A stretch of DNA of 64,000 bases from Halopseudomonas oceani (GTDB lineage: Bacteria; Pseudomonadota; Gammaproteobacteria; Pseudomonadales; Pseudomonadaceae): positions 1 to 64,000 of the forward strand of contig NZ_PPSK01000004.1 of NCBI RefSeq assembly GCF_002903165.1, written 5' to 3'. The notes beneath the pieces were generated by a model. It had not been told where the DNA came from and made no database searches. It saw nothing but the letters and a program-made list of their open reading frames with translations. The position numbers and the translations under genes were made by a program. Below are positions 57,800 to 64,000 of the stretch, in pieces; position 1 is the stretch's first letter, and every line of letters begins with the position of its first letter.

Positions 57800-57847
57800 T
57801 ACGCTAGCTCCTTGCCGCCACGTACCGATTAATTTATAGAAACGGGA

Positions 57848-58705
57848 TCAAACGCCTGCTTTGTCCAACAAGAATTTCGCAACAGCTCGATTGAAAACCG
57901 CGGGTTGATCCATCATAGGCAAGTGCCCGGCATCTTTAATGCTATACAGCTCAGCATCAGGCATTATCGCGACGGCTTTGGCAGCAAACTCAATGGGGAA
58001 TAATCGGTCATTTTCGCCCCAGATCATTAAAGTCTTGTTTTGTATTTTGCGTAGTGCTTCTTCTGTAAGGGCCGAGACCGCTGCACCTCGCCCTTGGGAA
58101 AAAGCCTTTTTGCCGCCCGCAGCCTTGAGCACCTCAACCGAATAGCGTCCGTGATTCGGATCACGGTTATCGGGGTTAAACAGGATATAACGGGAATAAA
58201 AGCGATTTGCCCATGACGATGGCAAGGTATTCAGCCACAGCATGCCGACAATAGACATCAAGGGCGACTTTGCCCCTAGCCCACCAGAATCGATGAGAAC
58301 AAGCTTGTCCACCATTTCCGGGTTGTCGAGGGTAAATTGCAGGGCAATGGCGCCACCTTGAGATAACCCGACGATATGAGCCCTAGTGATGCCAAGGGCA
58401 TCCAGAAACTGCTTCAACCAACTAGCGAAGTAGGCTCTGTCATAGCTCGCATCGGGCTTGTCAGACTCCCCGTAACCTACAATGTCCGGTGTAACAACAC
58501 GAAAATGTTGTGCCAGTGGGCCAATGGATGGATACCAGGTAACAGCCCCTGCCCCACCGCCGTGCAGGCAGATAACCGGAAATCCAGCACCAGCAGATAA
58601 ATAGGCAGTGTTCACCGAGCCGGCCATCACGTTTGCCTGAGTAACTGAAGCACCAATACGGTCGATCAGAGCTTGCCTGTAATCCAGCTTGCGCATGTTT
58701 ATCAA
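57848..58705 (-). CDS. Alpha/beta hydrolase, meta-cleavage-product-hydrolase-like
   Basis: A 285-residue hydrolase with oxyanion HGGGAGAVTWYPSI (about 48-61), nucleophile elbow GLSQGG, the acid in WGENDRLFP and the catalytic His in AGHLPMMDQP. The HGGGAGA segment and general form resemble MhpC/BphD-type C-C hydrolases and related esterases. Its ATG overlaps the MarR stop by 4 nt, so it is coupled to the regulator. Probably part of a small catabolic operon with the SDR. Confidence 0.88.
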   Translation of the reverse strand: MINMRKLDYRQALIDRIGASVTQANVMAGSVNTAYLSAGAGFPVICLHGGGAGAVTWYPSIGPLAQHFRVVTPDIVGYGESDKPDASYDRAYFASWLKQFLDALGITRAHIVGLSQGGAIALQFTLDNPEMVDKLVLIDSGGLGAKSPLMSIVGMLWLNTLPSSWANRFYSRYILFNPDNRDPNHGRYSVEVLKAAGGKKAFSQGRGAAVSALTEEALRKIQNKTLMIWGENDRLFPIEFAAKAVAIMPDAELYSIKDAGHLPMMDQPAVFNRAVAKFLLDKAGV

Positions 58706-59130
58706 GACCCTTTCGATACCGTACTCAGCAGTTCAATAAACGCATCTATCTGTTTATCGTCCAACGGCTCAAACAGAGCGACTGAGGCTTGCTCAAATGA
58801 AACCTGGGCATCTTCGTAGACTTGCTTTCCCGCAGCTGATAACCGCACCAAGCTGACCCTCGCATCGCGGGGGCTTTCTTCTTTTTTAACCAGGCCTATT
58901 TTTTCCATAGGGTTAATCAGGCGGGTTATACCCGACGGACTCAAACCGACCTCTTCCGCAAGGTCGCTACGGCGCATCGTCTGCGTTGGTGCCACATACA
59001 GTTGATTCAGTACGAGGTACTCGGTGACACCAATACCATGCACGGAGAGCGCACGGCCCACCCTCTTCTGGATATTGCTGTTGAGGCCAATGACACTGCT
59101 CACCAGACGGCTTTCTTTTTTATCGGACAC
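58702..59130 (-). CDS. MarR family regulator of the hydrolase/SDR operon
   Basis: A 142-residue regulator with TEYLVLNQLYVAPTQ, helix-turn-helix RRSDLAEEVGLSPSGITRLI and wing KEESPRDARVSLVRLS. The GTG at 59130 is chosen because AAGGA lies 7 nt upstream and the protein then begins VSDKKESRLV; a TTG at 59163 would overlap the -10 of the promoter. It probably represses its own operon through the TTGATCAGTCAA dyad. Confidence 0.86.
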   Translation of the reverse strand: MSDKKESRLVSSVIGLNSNIQKRVGRALSVHGIGVTEYLVLNQLYVAPTQTMRRSDLAEEVGLSPSGITRLINPMEKIGLVKKEESPRDARVSLVRLSAAGKQVYEDAQVSFEQASVALFEPLDDKQIDAFIELLSTVSKGS

Positions 59131-59163
59131 AGCAAATTCCTTGCAAAATGCTTGAGCACGCAA

Positions 59164-59192
59164 ATTTAACGCCTATATAATTGATCAGTCAA
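59164..59192 (-). promoter_or_regulatory. Promoter and probable operator of the MarR/hydrolase/SDR operon
   Basis: On the minus strand TTGACT (59187-59192) and TTAAAT (59164-59169) are 17 bp apart. The dyad TTGATCAGTCAA (59181-59192) covers the -35, a fitting place for repression by the MarR protein encoded first in the operon. Confidence 0.55.
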
Positions 59193-59486
59193 GTACTTAG
59201 CAATAAAAAACAAACAGGAACGCATTTGCCCCCCCCCCCAGGCGCCTGCTACCTCAGCGGCTGGTTGGCTGCCCCTGCGACCGACGTATCAGGTAGAAGA
59301 GCATGACAGGCGGATGCACTCAGACGTGCCGAGATAGTCGCCTACGAGCCGTTCGGCGAAAAAACGAGAGAACAACATGCGCCGAGATACCAGAAGCTCA
59401 CTACAGGATCAGAAACCTCCGGTACCTATTTAGCCAGGGCGCTGCATAGAGCCCAACTGCAAGGCACCGTCAAGTTGAGCGGACTG
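59193..59486. other. Intergenic region with an 11-nt C run and a possible Rhs remnant
   Basis: No intact gene. C x 11 at 59229-59239. From about 59305 the plus strand can be read as AEIVAYEPFGEK and, further on, RYQKLTTGSE-like sequence, which resembles the end of Rhs/YD-repeat cores; there is no start codon or ribosome site. Confidence 0.35.
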
Positions 59487-60062
59487 TCAGGCTGCAACCA
59501 CACTCCAGCCAGCCGGAGATGGGCGATAGAGCAACCGGGACAATGCATGAGTATCTTCAAAATTCATTTGCCCAATCACCTCAGTGAGCGCCGTAATACC
59601 TTTGGAGTCCGCCGGTGCGTATAGAACGATATCTCGATGTGGGAAGGCAACTGCAACCGGACAGCCCATCTCCTTTTCGATTTGCTGCCACAGCGCTGGA
59701 TAAAGAATGGTGCATGCAGCCATGTTCTCAGGAGCAGCCAGCTCATGGATGGTGCCGTCCGTCCCGACGTGAATCTTGCGCATAGCCGCAAGCCCATTTG
59801 TCTCAGCCAGTCGGCGTAAATCAGCTTGCGCCAGATTATGGTCTCTCAGATTGGCGGGGGTTACCGATATGTAACTCGGGCCAATATCAATGGCATAGGA
59901 CAGATACAAGTCCCCAACAAGCGCCTCAGTCACCGGTCGAGATTCATCGGTCATACCAGGAATACTGTCAATGGCAACAAGGAAGTTCTTGTGCTTAATT
60001 CGAGGAACTACCACTGGTGTTGGGTCGACGGGCTTTGGCTTCTTCTTGAAGAACGAAAACAT
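59487..60062 (-). CDS. DUF1444 family protein (YtpQ-like)
   Basis: A 191-residue cytoplasmic protein starting MFSFFKKKPKP. It fits the DUF1444/UPF0354 pattern: a YAIDIGPSYISVTPANLRD strand set, NGLAAMRKIHVGTDGTIHEL, CTILYPALWQQIEKEMG and AVAFPHRDIVLYAP, followed by a Leu-rich end. B. subtilis YtpQ is the reference; function unknown. The ATG at 60062 was preferred over the longer frame to 60137, with AAGAGA upstream. Confidence 0.7.
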   Translation of the reverse strand: MFSFFKKKPKPVDPTPVVVPRIKHKNFLVAIDSIPGMTDESRPVTEALVGDLYLSYAIDIGPSYISVTPANLRDHNLAQADLRRLAETNGLAAMRKIHVGTDGTIHELAAPENMAACTILYPALWQQIEKEMGCPVAVAFPHRDIVLYAPADSKGITALTEVIGQMNFEDTHALSRLLYRPSPAGWSVVAA

Positions 60063-60508
60063 GGATTGGTCTCTTAACGCTGTGTTAATGGCGCTCGCAA
60101 ATTTCGCACGCCACGGAAGTATGCGCTGATACGGCATTCACCAGACGTACAAATAGCACGAAGGCTGACGTTATCTATATGCCAATGGAAGATGAATGAT
60201 ATTGATGTCATCCCTTGGCTGTCGCGACACAGCGGCATGCCATGAGCAAAAAGTAACGTCGCCTGCTGCTTTGGTAAAGGACAGAAACCACTCATGATTA
60301 GCTGAGAGGTTGCAGCGCAACCGCCCCGCCCCGCTGGTTGCGCCATCTAGCAGGGCCTGCCCCAAAAGACCTTTAGCGCCCATCTCGTCGATGCGCCGGT
60401 ATGCAACAGGCTCCTGAGCTAAAGCCGATGGTCAACCCGGCGGATAAACTGGCGATATTAAGAAACGCTGGCGCGTGTTGCCATAGTTGCCAGCGTGGGA
60501 TGCCACTC
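60063..60508. other. Intergenic region between DUF1444 and potF-like genes
   Basis: 446 bp. Short minus-strand frames at 60074-60383 overlap each other and show no family or ribosome site. A hairpin (60465-60496, stem ACGCTGGC / GCCAGCGT, 16-nt loop, then TTCTTAAT on the minus strand) may terminate the potF-like gene. Confidence 0.4.
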
Positions 60509-61585
60509 TCAGGCTTCAGGCTCTGCCGTCTCCGACACCTCAAGGAAACGCTGCCAAGCCTGCTCAACGGCGGACTGCTGTTCTTCAGTCAGCGATTCAA
60601 GCAAGTAACTCCGGCGACGTTGTTCAACGGTCATAACCTGATATGGGTTGGCTGCTTCGAACGCCTGCATCTCCGGAGAATCGCCAGATATTGGCGGATA
60701 GAAGTTAGACGCGCTTGCATTGAGAATGGCGTTTTCCGGCTCCATCAAAAAGTCGATGAATTGGTAGGCAAGGTCTGGGCGTGAGGCGTTGCTGGGGATC
60801 GCCAGAGTATCAATGAAAATGCTTGAACCGGCCTCCGGAATCCAGAACTGCACATCCGGGTTCTCCTCCATCGCAAACAGAGCGTTGCCCCCCCAGGTCA
60901 GCGCGACACAAATTTCATTCTTAGCCAGTGCCTCAACGTGTTCCCAGTTATTAATCTCACTCATGTCTTTGCGCAGATAGTCAATCGACTCAAAGGCATG
61001 AGCAATTCTTCGGCCGGTGCTGCCTGATAGACGCCGTCCATGGAAGTTGAGGAGTACCGAGGCAACTTCTTCTGGCGCTGCCAGCATGCCTAGACCACAG
61101 GACGCAAGGCGGGAAGCATAGGATTCTGAGAACAAAAGCCCCCAACTGTGCGGCACGCTCTCGCCTAACGCGGCTTCGGCCATGGGCACGTTAACGGCCA
61201 GACCGTTGGAGCCCCAAAGGTAGGGTATTGCGTGTTCGCTGGCGCGTGGAATACTGGCGAGGACAGATACCAGCCACAGATCCAGGTTGTCATGGTTTTT
61301 CAGTTGACTGCTGTCGATAGGCATCAGGGCCTCGTCCGCGATCAACTGCTTCAGCATGTAATGAGAGGGCACAACGATGTCGTAAGCATCGCCACTACCC
61401 ATCGCCTCCATGAGCTCCTGCCCCTCTTCAAACGTCTGGTAATCGACCCTAACCCCTGACTGCTGCTCAAATTTTTCCAGCAGCGTCGGCTCAATGTAGT
61501 CATTCCAGTTCAGGACGCGAATCACGTCCTCAGCATGCGCCTGACTCACTGCGCACAAGGCGACGATGCAGAGCAGGTACTTCAT
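60509..61585 (-). CDS. Polyamine ABC transporter substrate-binding protein (PotF/SpuD family), orphan
   Basis: Periplasmic binding protein of 358 residues with a signal peptide (about 1-18, AVSQAHA-ED). The family start VIRVLNWNDYIEPTLLEKFE and the acidic/aromatic pocket residues (WNDY, DIVVPSHYML, LTWGGNALFAM, FIDTLAIP) point to putrescine or spermidine. No permease or ATPase genes are nearby, so it must use components encoded elsewhere, or it is a sensor. The region between 115 and 200 differs from typical SpuD and includes LASCGLGMLAAPEEV. Well-formed ribosome site is not obvious. Confidence 0.87.
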   Translation of the reverse strand: MKYLLCIVALCAVSQAHAEDVIRVLNWNDYIEPTLLEKFEQQSGVRVDYQTFEEGQELMEAMGSGDAYDIVVPSHYMLKQLIADEALMPIDSSQLKNHDNLDLWLVSVLASIPRASEHAIPYLWGSNGLAVNVPMAEAALGESVPHSWGLLFSESYASRLASCGLGMLAAPEEVASVLLNFHGRRLSGSTGRRIAHAFESIDYLRKDMSEINNWEHVEALAKNEICVALTWGGNALFAMEENPDVQFWIPEAGSSIFIDTLAIPSNASRPDLAYQFIDFLMEPENAILNASASNFYPPISGDSPEMQAFEAANPYQVMTVEQRRRSYLLESLTEEQQSAVEQAWQRFLEVSETAEPEA

Positions 61586-61795
61586 AGGTAAGTCCTCATT
61601 TTTTTACTTGGAAAGACGTAAAGCTCAACGCTGGCTTTTATGGAGCATGTCGACCTGTTTGCAATCGATATTTGGCTTGCGACTGCAAGGGCGTCAATCA
61701 ACCAAGCCCGTGATATTAGACTCTAGCGCCGACCGCATCAGCTTGCGCGTTTTTTTAGTGTGAAGCAGTACCAAAAATGATACCGGCCAGAAGAC

Positions 61796-61936
61796 TTACT
61801 TAACGTCTTCATCCCAAAGAGACTGACTTTCGAGCATCGCCAGCACCCCATTATTCGCATTCACAGTCAGCTTCACTGACAAAGTTCCTGTTATTTCAAT
61901 CCAGTAATCTTTTGGATGCGGCCAACGGGGCTGCAT
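61796..61936 (-). CDS. Small hypothetical protein
   Basis: A 46-residue frame starting MQPRWPHPKDYWIEITG and ending SLWDEDVK. Its composition is protein-like (no low complexity, a balanced hydrophobic pattern), but there is no good ribosome site and no family is recognised. It may be a real small protein or the remaining end of a larger decayed gene. The 210 bp before it (61586-61795) show nothing else. Confidence 0.3.
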   Translation of the reverse strand: MQPRWPHPKDYWIEITGTLSVKLTVNANNGVLAMLESQSLWDEDVK

Positions 61937-62058
61937 AATGAATCAACCTGCACCTGTGTATCGAAGCAACGGCCCCAATGCAGGCCATAATCATCGACCT
62001 AGTGTAGCGAAACTCGGCGACCCAAAAGGTAACGCTGCTGTCGCGCCAGCGAGTCATT

Positions 62059-62382
62059 TCATAGAAGACTATAAAAAACATCCAGAGCCAGAAATAAAAA
62101 AACCGAAACAATGAATAGTGAAAGGTAATAAATCACCCCAAAAAACTTACCTCTACCTATGGTTCCGAACGCTGAAATTCGCTTGACTTCACTGTCATAC
62201 CCCCTGCAAACCAGGTTATACATGACCACATAATATAGTGAATACATCGGCACAATAGCAAAGAGAACCATCCGCCCCATGCCCTTCCCATATATTATCG
62301 AAACAGCCAGGAGCAAAAAAACACAGCCCATGAATCCATACGCACTTTTTTGTACAATTAAATCTCGCGTTTTGTCGTTCAT
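62059..62382 (-). CDS. Small integral membrane protein of unknown function
   Basis: A 107-residue protein with three hydrophobic helices: YGFMGCVFLLLAVSIIYG, LFAIVPMYSLYYVVMYNL and FFGVIYYLSLFIVSVFLFLA. A short basic loop (VKRISAFGTIGRGK) lies between helices two and three. No family recognised. It is AT-rich compared with its neighbours, which suggests horizontal origin. Confidence 0.5.
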   Translation of the reverse strand: MNDKTRDLIVQKSAYGFMGCVFLLLAVSIIYGKGMGRMVLFAIVPMYSLYYVVMYNLVCRGYDSEVKRISAFGTIGRGKFFGVIYYLSLFIVSVFLFLALDVFYSLL

Positions 62383-62759
62383 TTATATCGACCTGTCGCG
62401 AGGCTCACCACAAGCGCAGCCCCGCTCAAACGGCCTGTTATATTCAACACCATCGCATTCATAACCTGCCCCCATTACCAACCGATTCAACACCCAAAGC
62501 GTTTTTCATTTAATCAAGCAAAGTGACAGACTTGGATATACTCACTACGCCCAAAAAAATACCTTTATTAGAAGGTCTCAGCAACATTATTCCAACAGAG
62601 GGCGGCACGCGCACCAGCGTCTCGATACACGCACAAAGAAGCAGACATAAAAATCTGATTTGTGCCAAATTTATTTGCGCTATCGCTTCATGCTCCACCA
62701 GAAAATTAGTTTTTCCTAATAATTAAAATACGGGTTACCCCATAATAACTTAGCGAGTC
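62383..62759. other. AT-rich intergenic region
   Basis: 377 bp with low GC. A plus-strand frame at 62523-62726 has no ribosome site or recognised similarity. Nothing else seen. Confidence 0.4.
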
Positions 62760-63327
62760 TCACTCCTCGGAACCGGAGAGAATCTCCCGCGCCTTCAACG
62801 CCTCAGGACTGAATGTATAGAATATGAAAGCCTTTGCGCAGGGAGCCTGCAATACGGTCAATGTTTGCTCTTGAGGTTGCACGATAGTTGCGCTTGGGCC
62901 TCGAAGCGGAGGGCTTTCAGCATGAGGATCACGCAATGCGATCAAAAATGGGGCCTTCTCCCATTTTCTCCGGCTCGCCGAATGTTGAGTTATTCCAAGT
63001 AACGGTAATGACATCAGGCGCCTGTCCGAGCAAAACCTCATCCACTAAGACGTTAAAGCGTGCGTAATCGGTCAACCATTTTTTTTGACCTGATATGAGT
63101 TCTCGGTATTCCGGGCTCAACTCGGGATTTGCAAGGGTGCGCTCCCTATGCATCCGGGCTTCTTGGTCCAAAATGATTTCATAATTCGTGATCCTGCCAA
63201 CGACGACAACACTAGCGTACGTAATGTCTTCGAGCTTAAGCTCAGCCATGCTCCGGCATGCACTCGCAGGTTTCGCAACTATTAATATGAAAAAAAACAG
63301 CACCGTAGCATATAGTCGGTTTCGCAT
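62760..63327 (-). pseudogene. Secreted protein of unknown function, frameshifted
   Basis: The frame from the ATG at 63327 has a signal peptide (VLFFFILIVAKPASA-C) and continues CRSMAELKLEDITYASVVVV, then VITVTWNNSTFGEPEKMGEGP. Here a one-base insertion in or near a CCCC run (62950-62953) and a T run shifts the frame; the natural continuation LIALRDPHAESPPLRGPSA to ILSGSEE ends at 62760. Together they would give 188 residues. The start codon overlaps the upstream SRPBCC stop by one base and has a GGGAGGGGAG ribosome site, so the two were one operon. The homopolymers mean a sequencing error is possible. Confidence 0.75.
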
Positions 63328-63785
63328 TACTCCCCTCCCTGCAGACCCTCGCAATACGCCTTGAGGCCTTCCACTCGGGCTTTAACGACCCGCCGGAAAT
63401 AGCCGCACGCCAACCGTTCCGACAGTTTAGGTAAAGTCCAGGGCTTCATCTGAATGGAATAGCGAAAGGTCACCTGTGTTGTAGCAGGATCCACCTCCTT
63501 GAACACCCAACTTCCGGCAAATGTCTTAAGGAAAAGAGGGCCTCTGACCATCACGATTGCGGCACGGTGTGGTGGCGACACCTGCACAAACTCGACTTCC
63601 ATCCGCAGGCCAGACCGGGCTATCACCAGCGTTCTAACACCAACCGCAACGTCGACAGCACTGCCAAGCAATTCGATTTTTTCAGGGAACGGATCCCATT
63701 GATAACGAATAGCGTAATCCTGCGATGCCTCATAAACGCGGGCAACCGGAGCGTGTACGATACGTTCGAGTTCAACGATAGCCAT
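63327..63785 (-). CDS. SRPBCC family protein (START-like)
   Basis: A 152-residue protein with the polyketide-cyclase/START-like fold: VELERIVHAPVARVYEAS at the beginning, RYQWDPFPEKIELLG, GLRMEVEFVQVSPP, FKEVDPATTQVTFRYSIQ, and a C-terminal helix. These proteins hold hydrophobic ligands or act as cyclases; the specific role is unknown. The ATG at 63785 begins the domain; an in-frame ATG at 63812 is the alternative. Coupled to the downstream secreted protein gene. Confidence 0.8.
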   Translation of the reverse strand: MAIVELERIVHAPVARVYEASQDYAIRYQWDPFPEKIELLGSAVDVAVGVRTLVIARSGLRMEVEFVQVSPPHRAAIVMVRGPLFLKTFAGSWVFKEVDPATTQVTFRYSIQMKPWTLPKLSERLACGYFRRVVKARVEGLKAYCEGLQGGE

Positions 63786-63879
63786 GCAGACAGCAAACCT
63801 CCGGGACCACAAGCAATACTATTTTCCGACGTAGGCAGCAGGCGTCTATTTGGCGGTGATTGCCTGGCTAGTAGCGCAC

Positions 63880-64000
63880 CTATAGCGGCGTCGTTTCTTC
63901 GCGATAGACCGACAGCCCACGCGCGATGTAGTTGGCCAGCGCGTTGGGGTGATCAAACGTACAGGTATGCACCCAGACACGTTCTGTTGTGTTCCAGTCC
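63880..64000 (-). CDS. GNAT family acetyltransferase, C-terminal part only
   Basis: Only the last 39 codons are in the window, ending in TAG at 63880. The sequence RVWVHTCTFDHPNALANYIA followed by RGLSVYREE is the typical C-terminal end of a GNAT acetyltransferase (VWLHTCTxDHPxALxNYxARGF). Start and most of the domain are beyond position 64000. Confidence 0.7.
   Translation of the reverse strand, partial: DWNTTERVWVHTCTFDHPNALANYIARGLSVYREETTPL

Noticed and set aside
1-64000. tRNA, rRNA, insertion sequences, prophage genes, riboswitches
   Set aside because: None could be recognised by eye; no transposase or integrase motif in any frame. tRNAscan, ISfinder and Rfam searches would be needed to exclude small ones.

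Overview
The window looks like a chromosomal segment of a gammaproteobacterium of the family Pseudomonadaceae, most likely from the Halopseudomonas / Pseudomonas pertucinogena lineage. The evidence is the gene order metZ-purF-cvpA-(SPOR)-folC-accD-...-trpF-truA-fimV-usg-asd-leuB-leuD-leuC with a divergent LysR gene, which is the order known from P. aeruginosa, plus the finR/fpr pair and the aroC-MFS cluster. One clear difference is that trpB and trpA sit between trpF and accD instead of next to trpI. The genus assignment is an inference; no rRNA gene is in the window.

Layout. 1-2605: a MarR-EmrA-EmrB efflux operon (EmrB cut by the window edge). 2681-4119: ycgL and rnd. 4339-5857: a chemoreceptor gene behind an FNR/ANR-type box. 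5894-7538: a ComEA-like protein and metZ. 7585-24756: a long series of minus-strand housekeeping genes (purine, folate, fatty acid, tryptophan, tRNA modification, FimV, aspartate-family and leucine biosynthesis). 24905-29816: a LysR regulator, a five-PAS GGDEF-EAL protein and a glycine-zipper envelope protein. 29957-31725: finR and fpr around an inverted repeat. 31778-39222: small membrane protein, divergent cupin, MFS transporter, aroC, TauE/SafE permease, a GNAT-like membrane-anchored protein, prmB, Smr protein and a nitroreductase. 39683-48290: a two-partner secretion locus (TpsB transporter, 1913-residue TpsA adhesin) with a divergent AraC regulator.

48371-64000 is accessory DNA of visibly lower GC, almost entirely on the minus strand: a DgcZ-like diguanylate cyclase, CatB, two GFA proteins, a P-loop kinase, lipoproteins, GNAT, Nudix, a methyltransferase, an Mpo1-like membrane protein and FosA, then a MarR/hydrolase/SDR operon, a DUF1444 protein, an orphan polyamine-binding protein and several unknowns. 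Three genes here are broken by small frameshifts (DUF1566 lipoprotein, fosA, a secreted protein at 62.8-63.3 kb). The gene mix resembles the cargo of chromosomal integrons, but no integrase gene and no repeated attC series can be seen.

The most interesting items are the TpsA with three internal GLUG modules and a degenerate OmpA-like C-terminus, the chemoreceptor promoter with ANR-box geometry, the acireductone-dioxygenase-like cupin that has lost its metal ligands, the GNAT-like protein with a C-terminal membrane anchor, and the decaying accessory gene run with a fosA inactivated by a 5-bp duplication. All coordinates and motifs were read by eye; no similarity search was possible.
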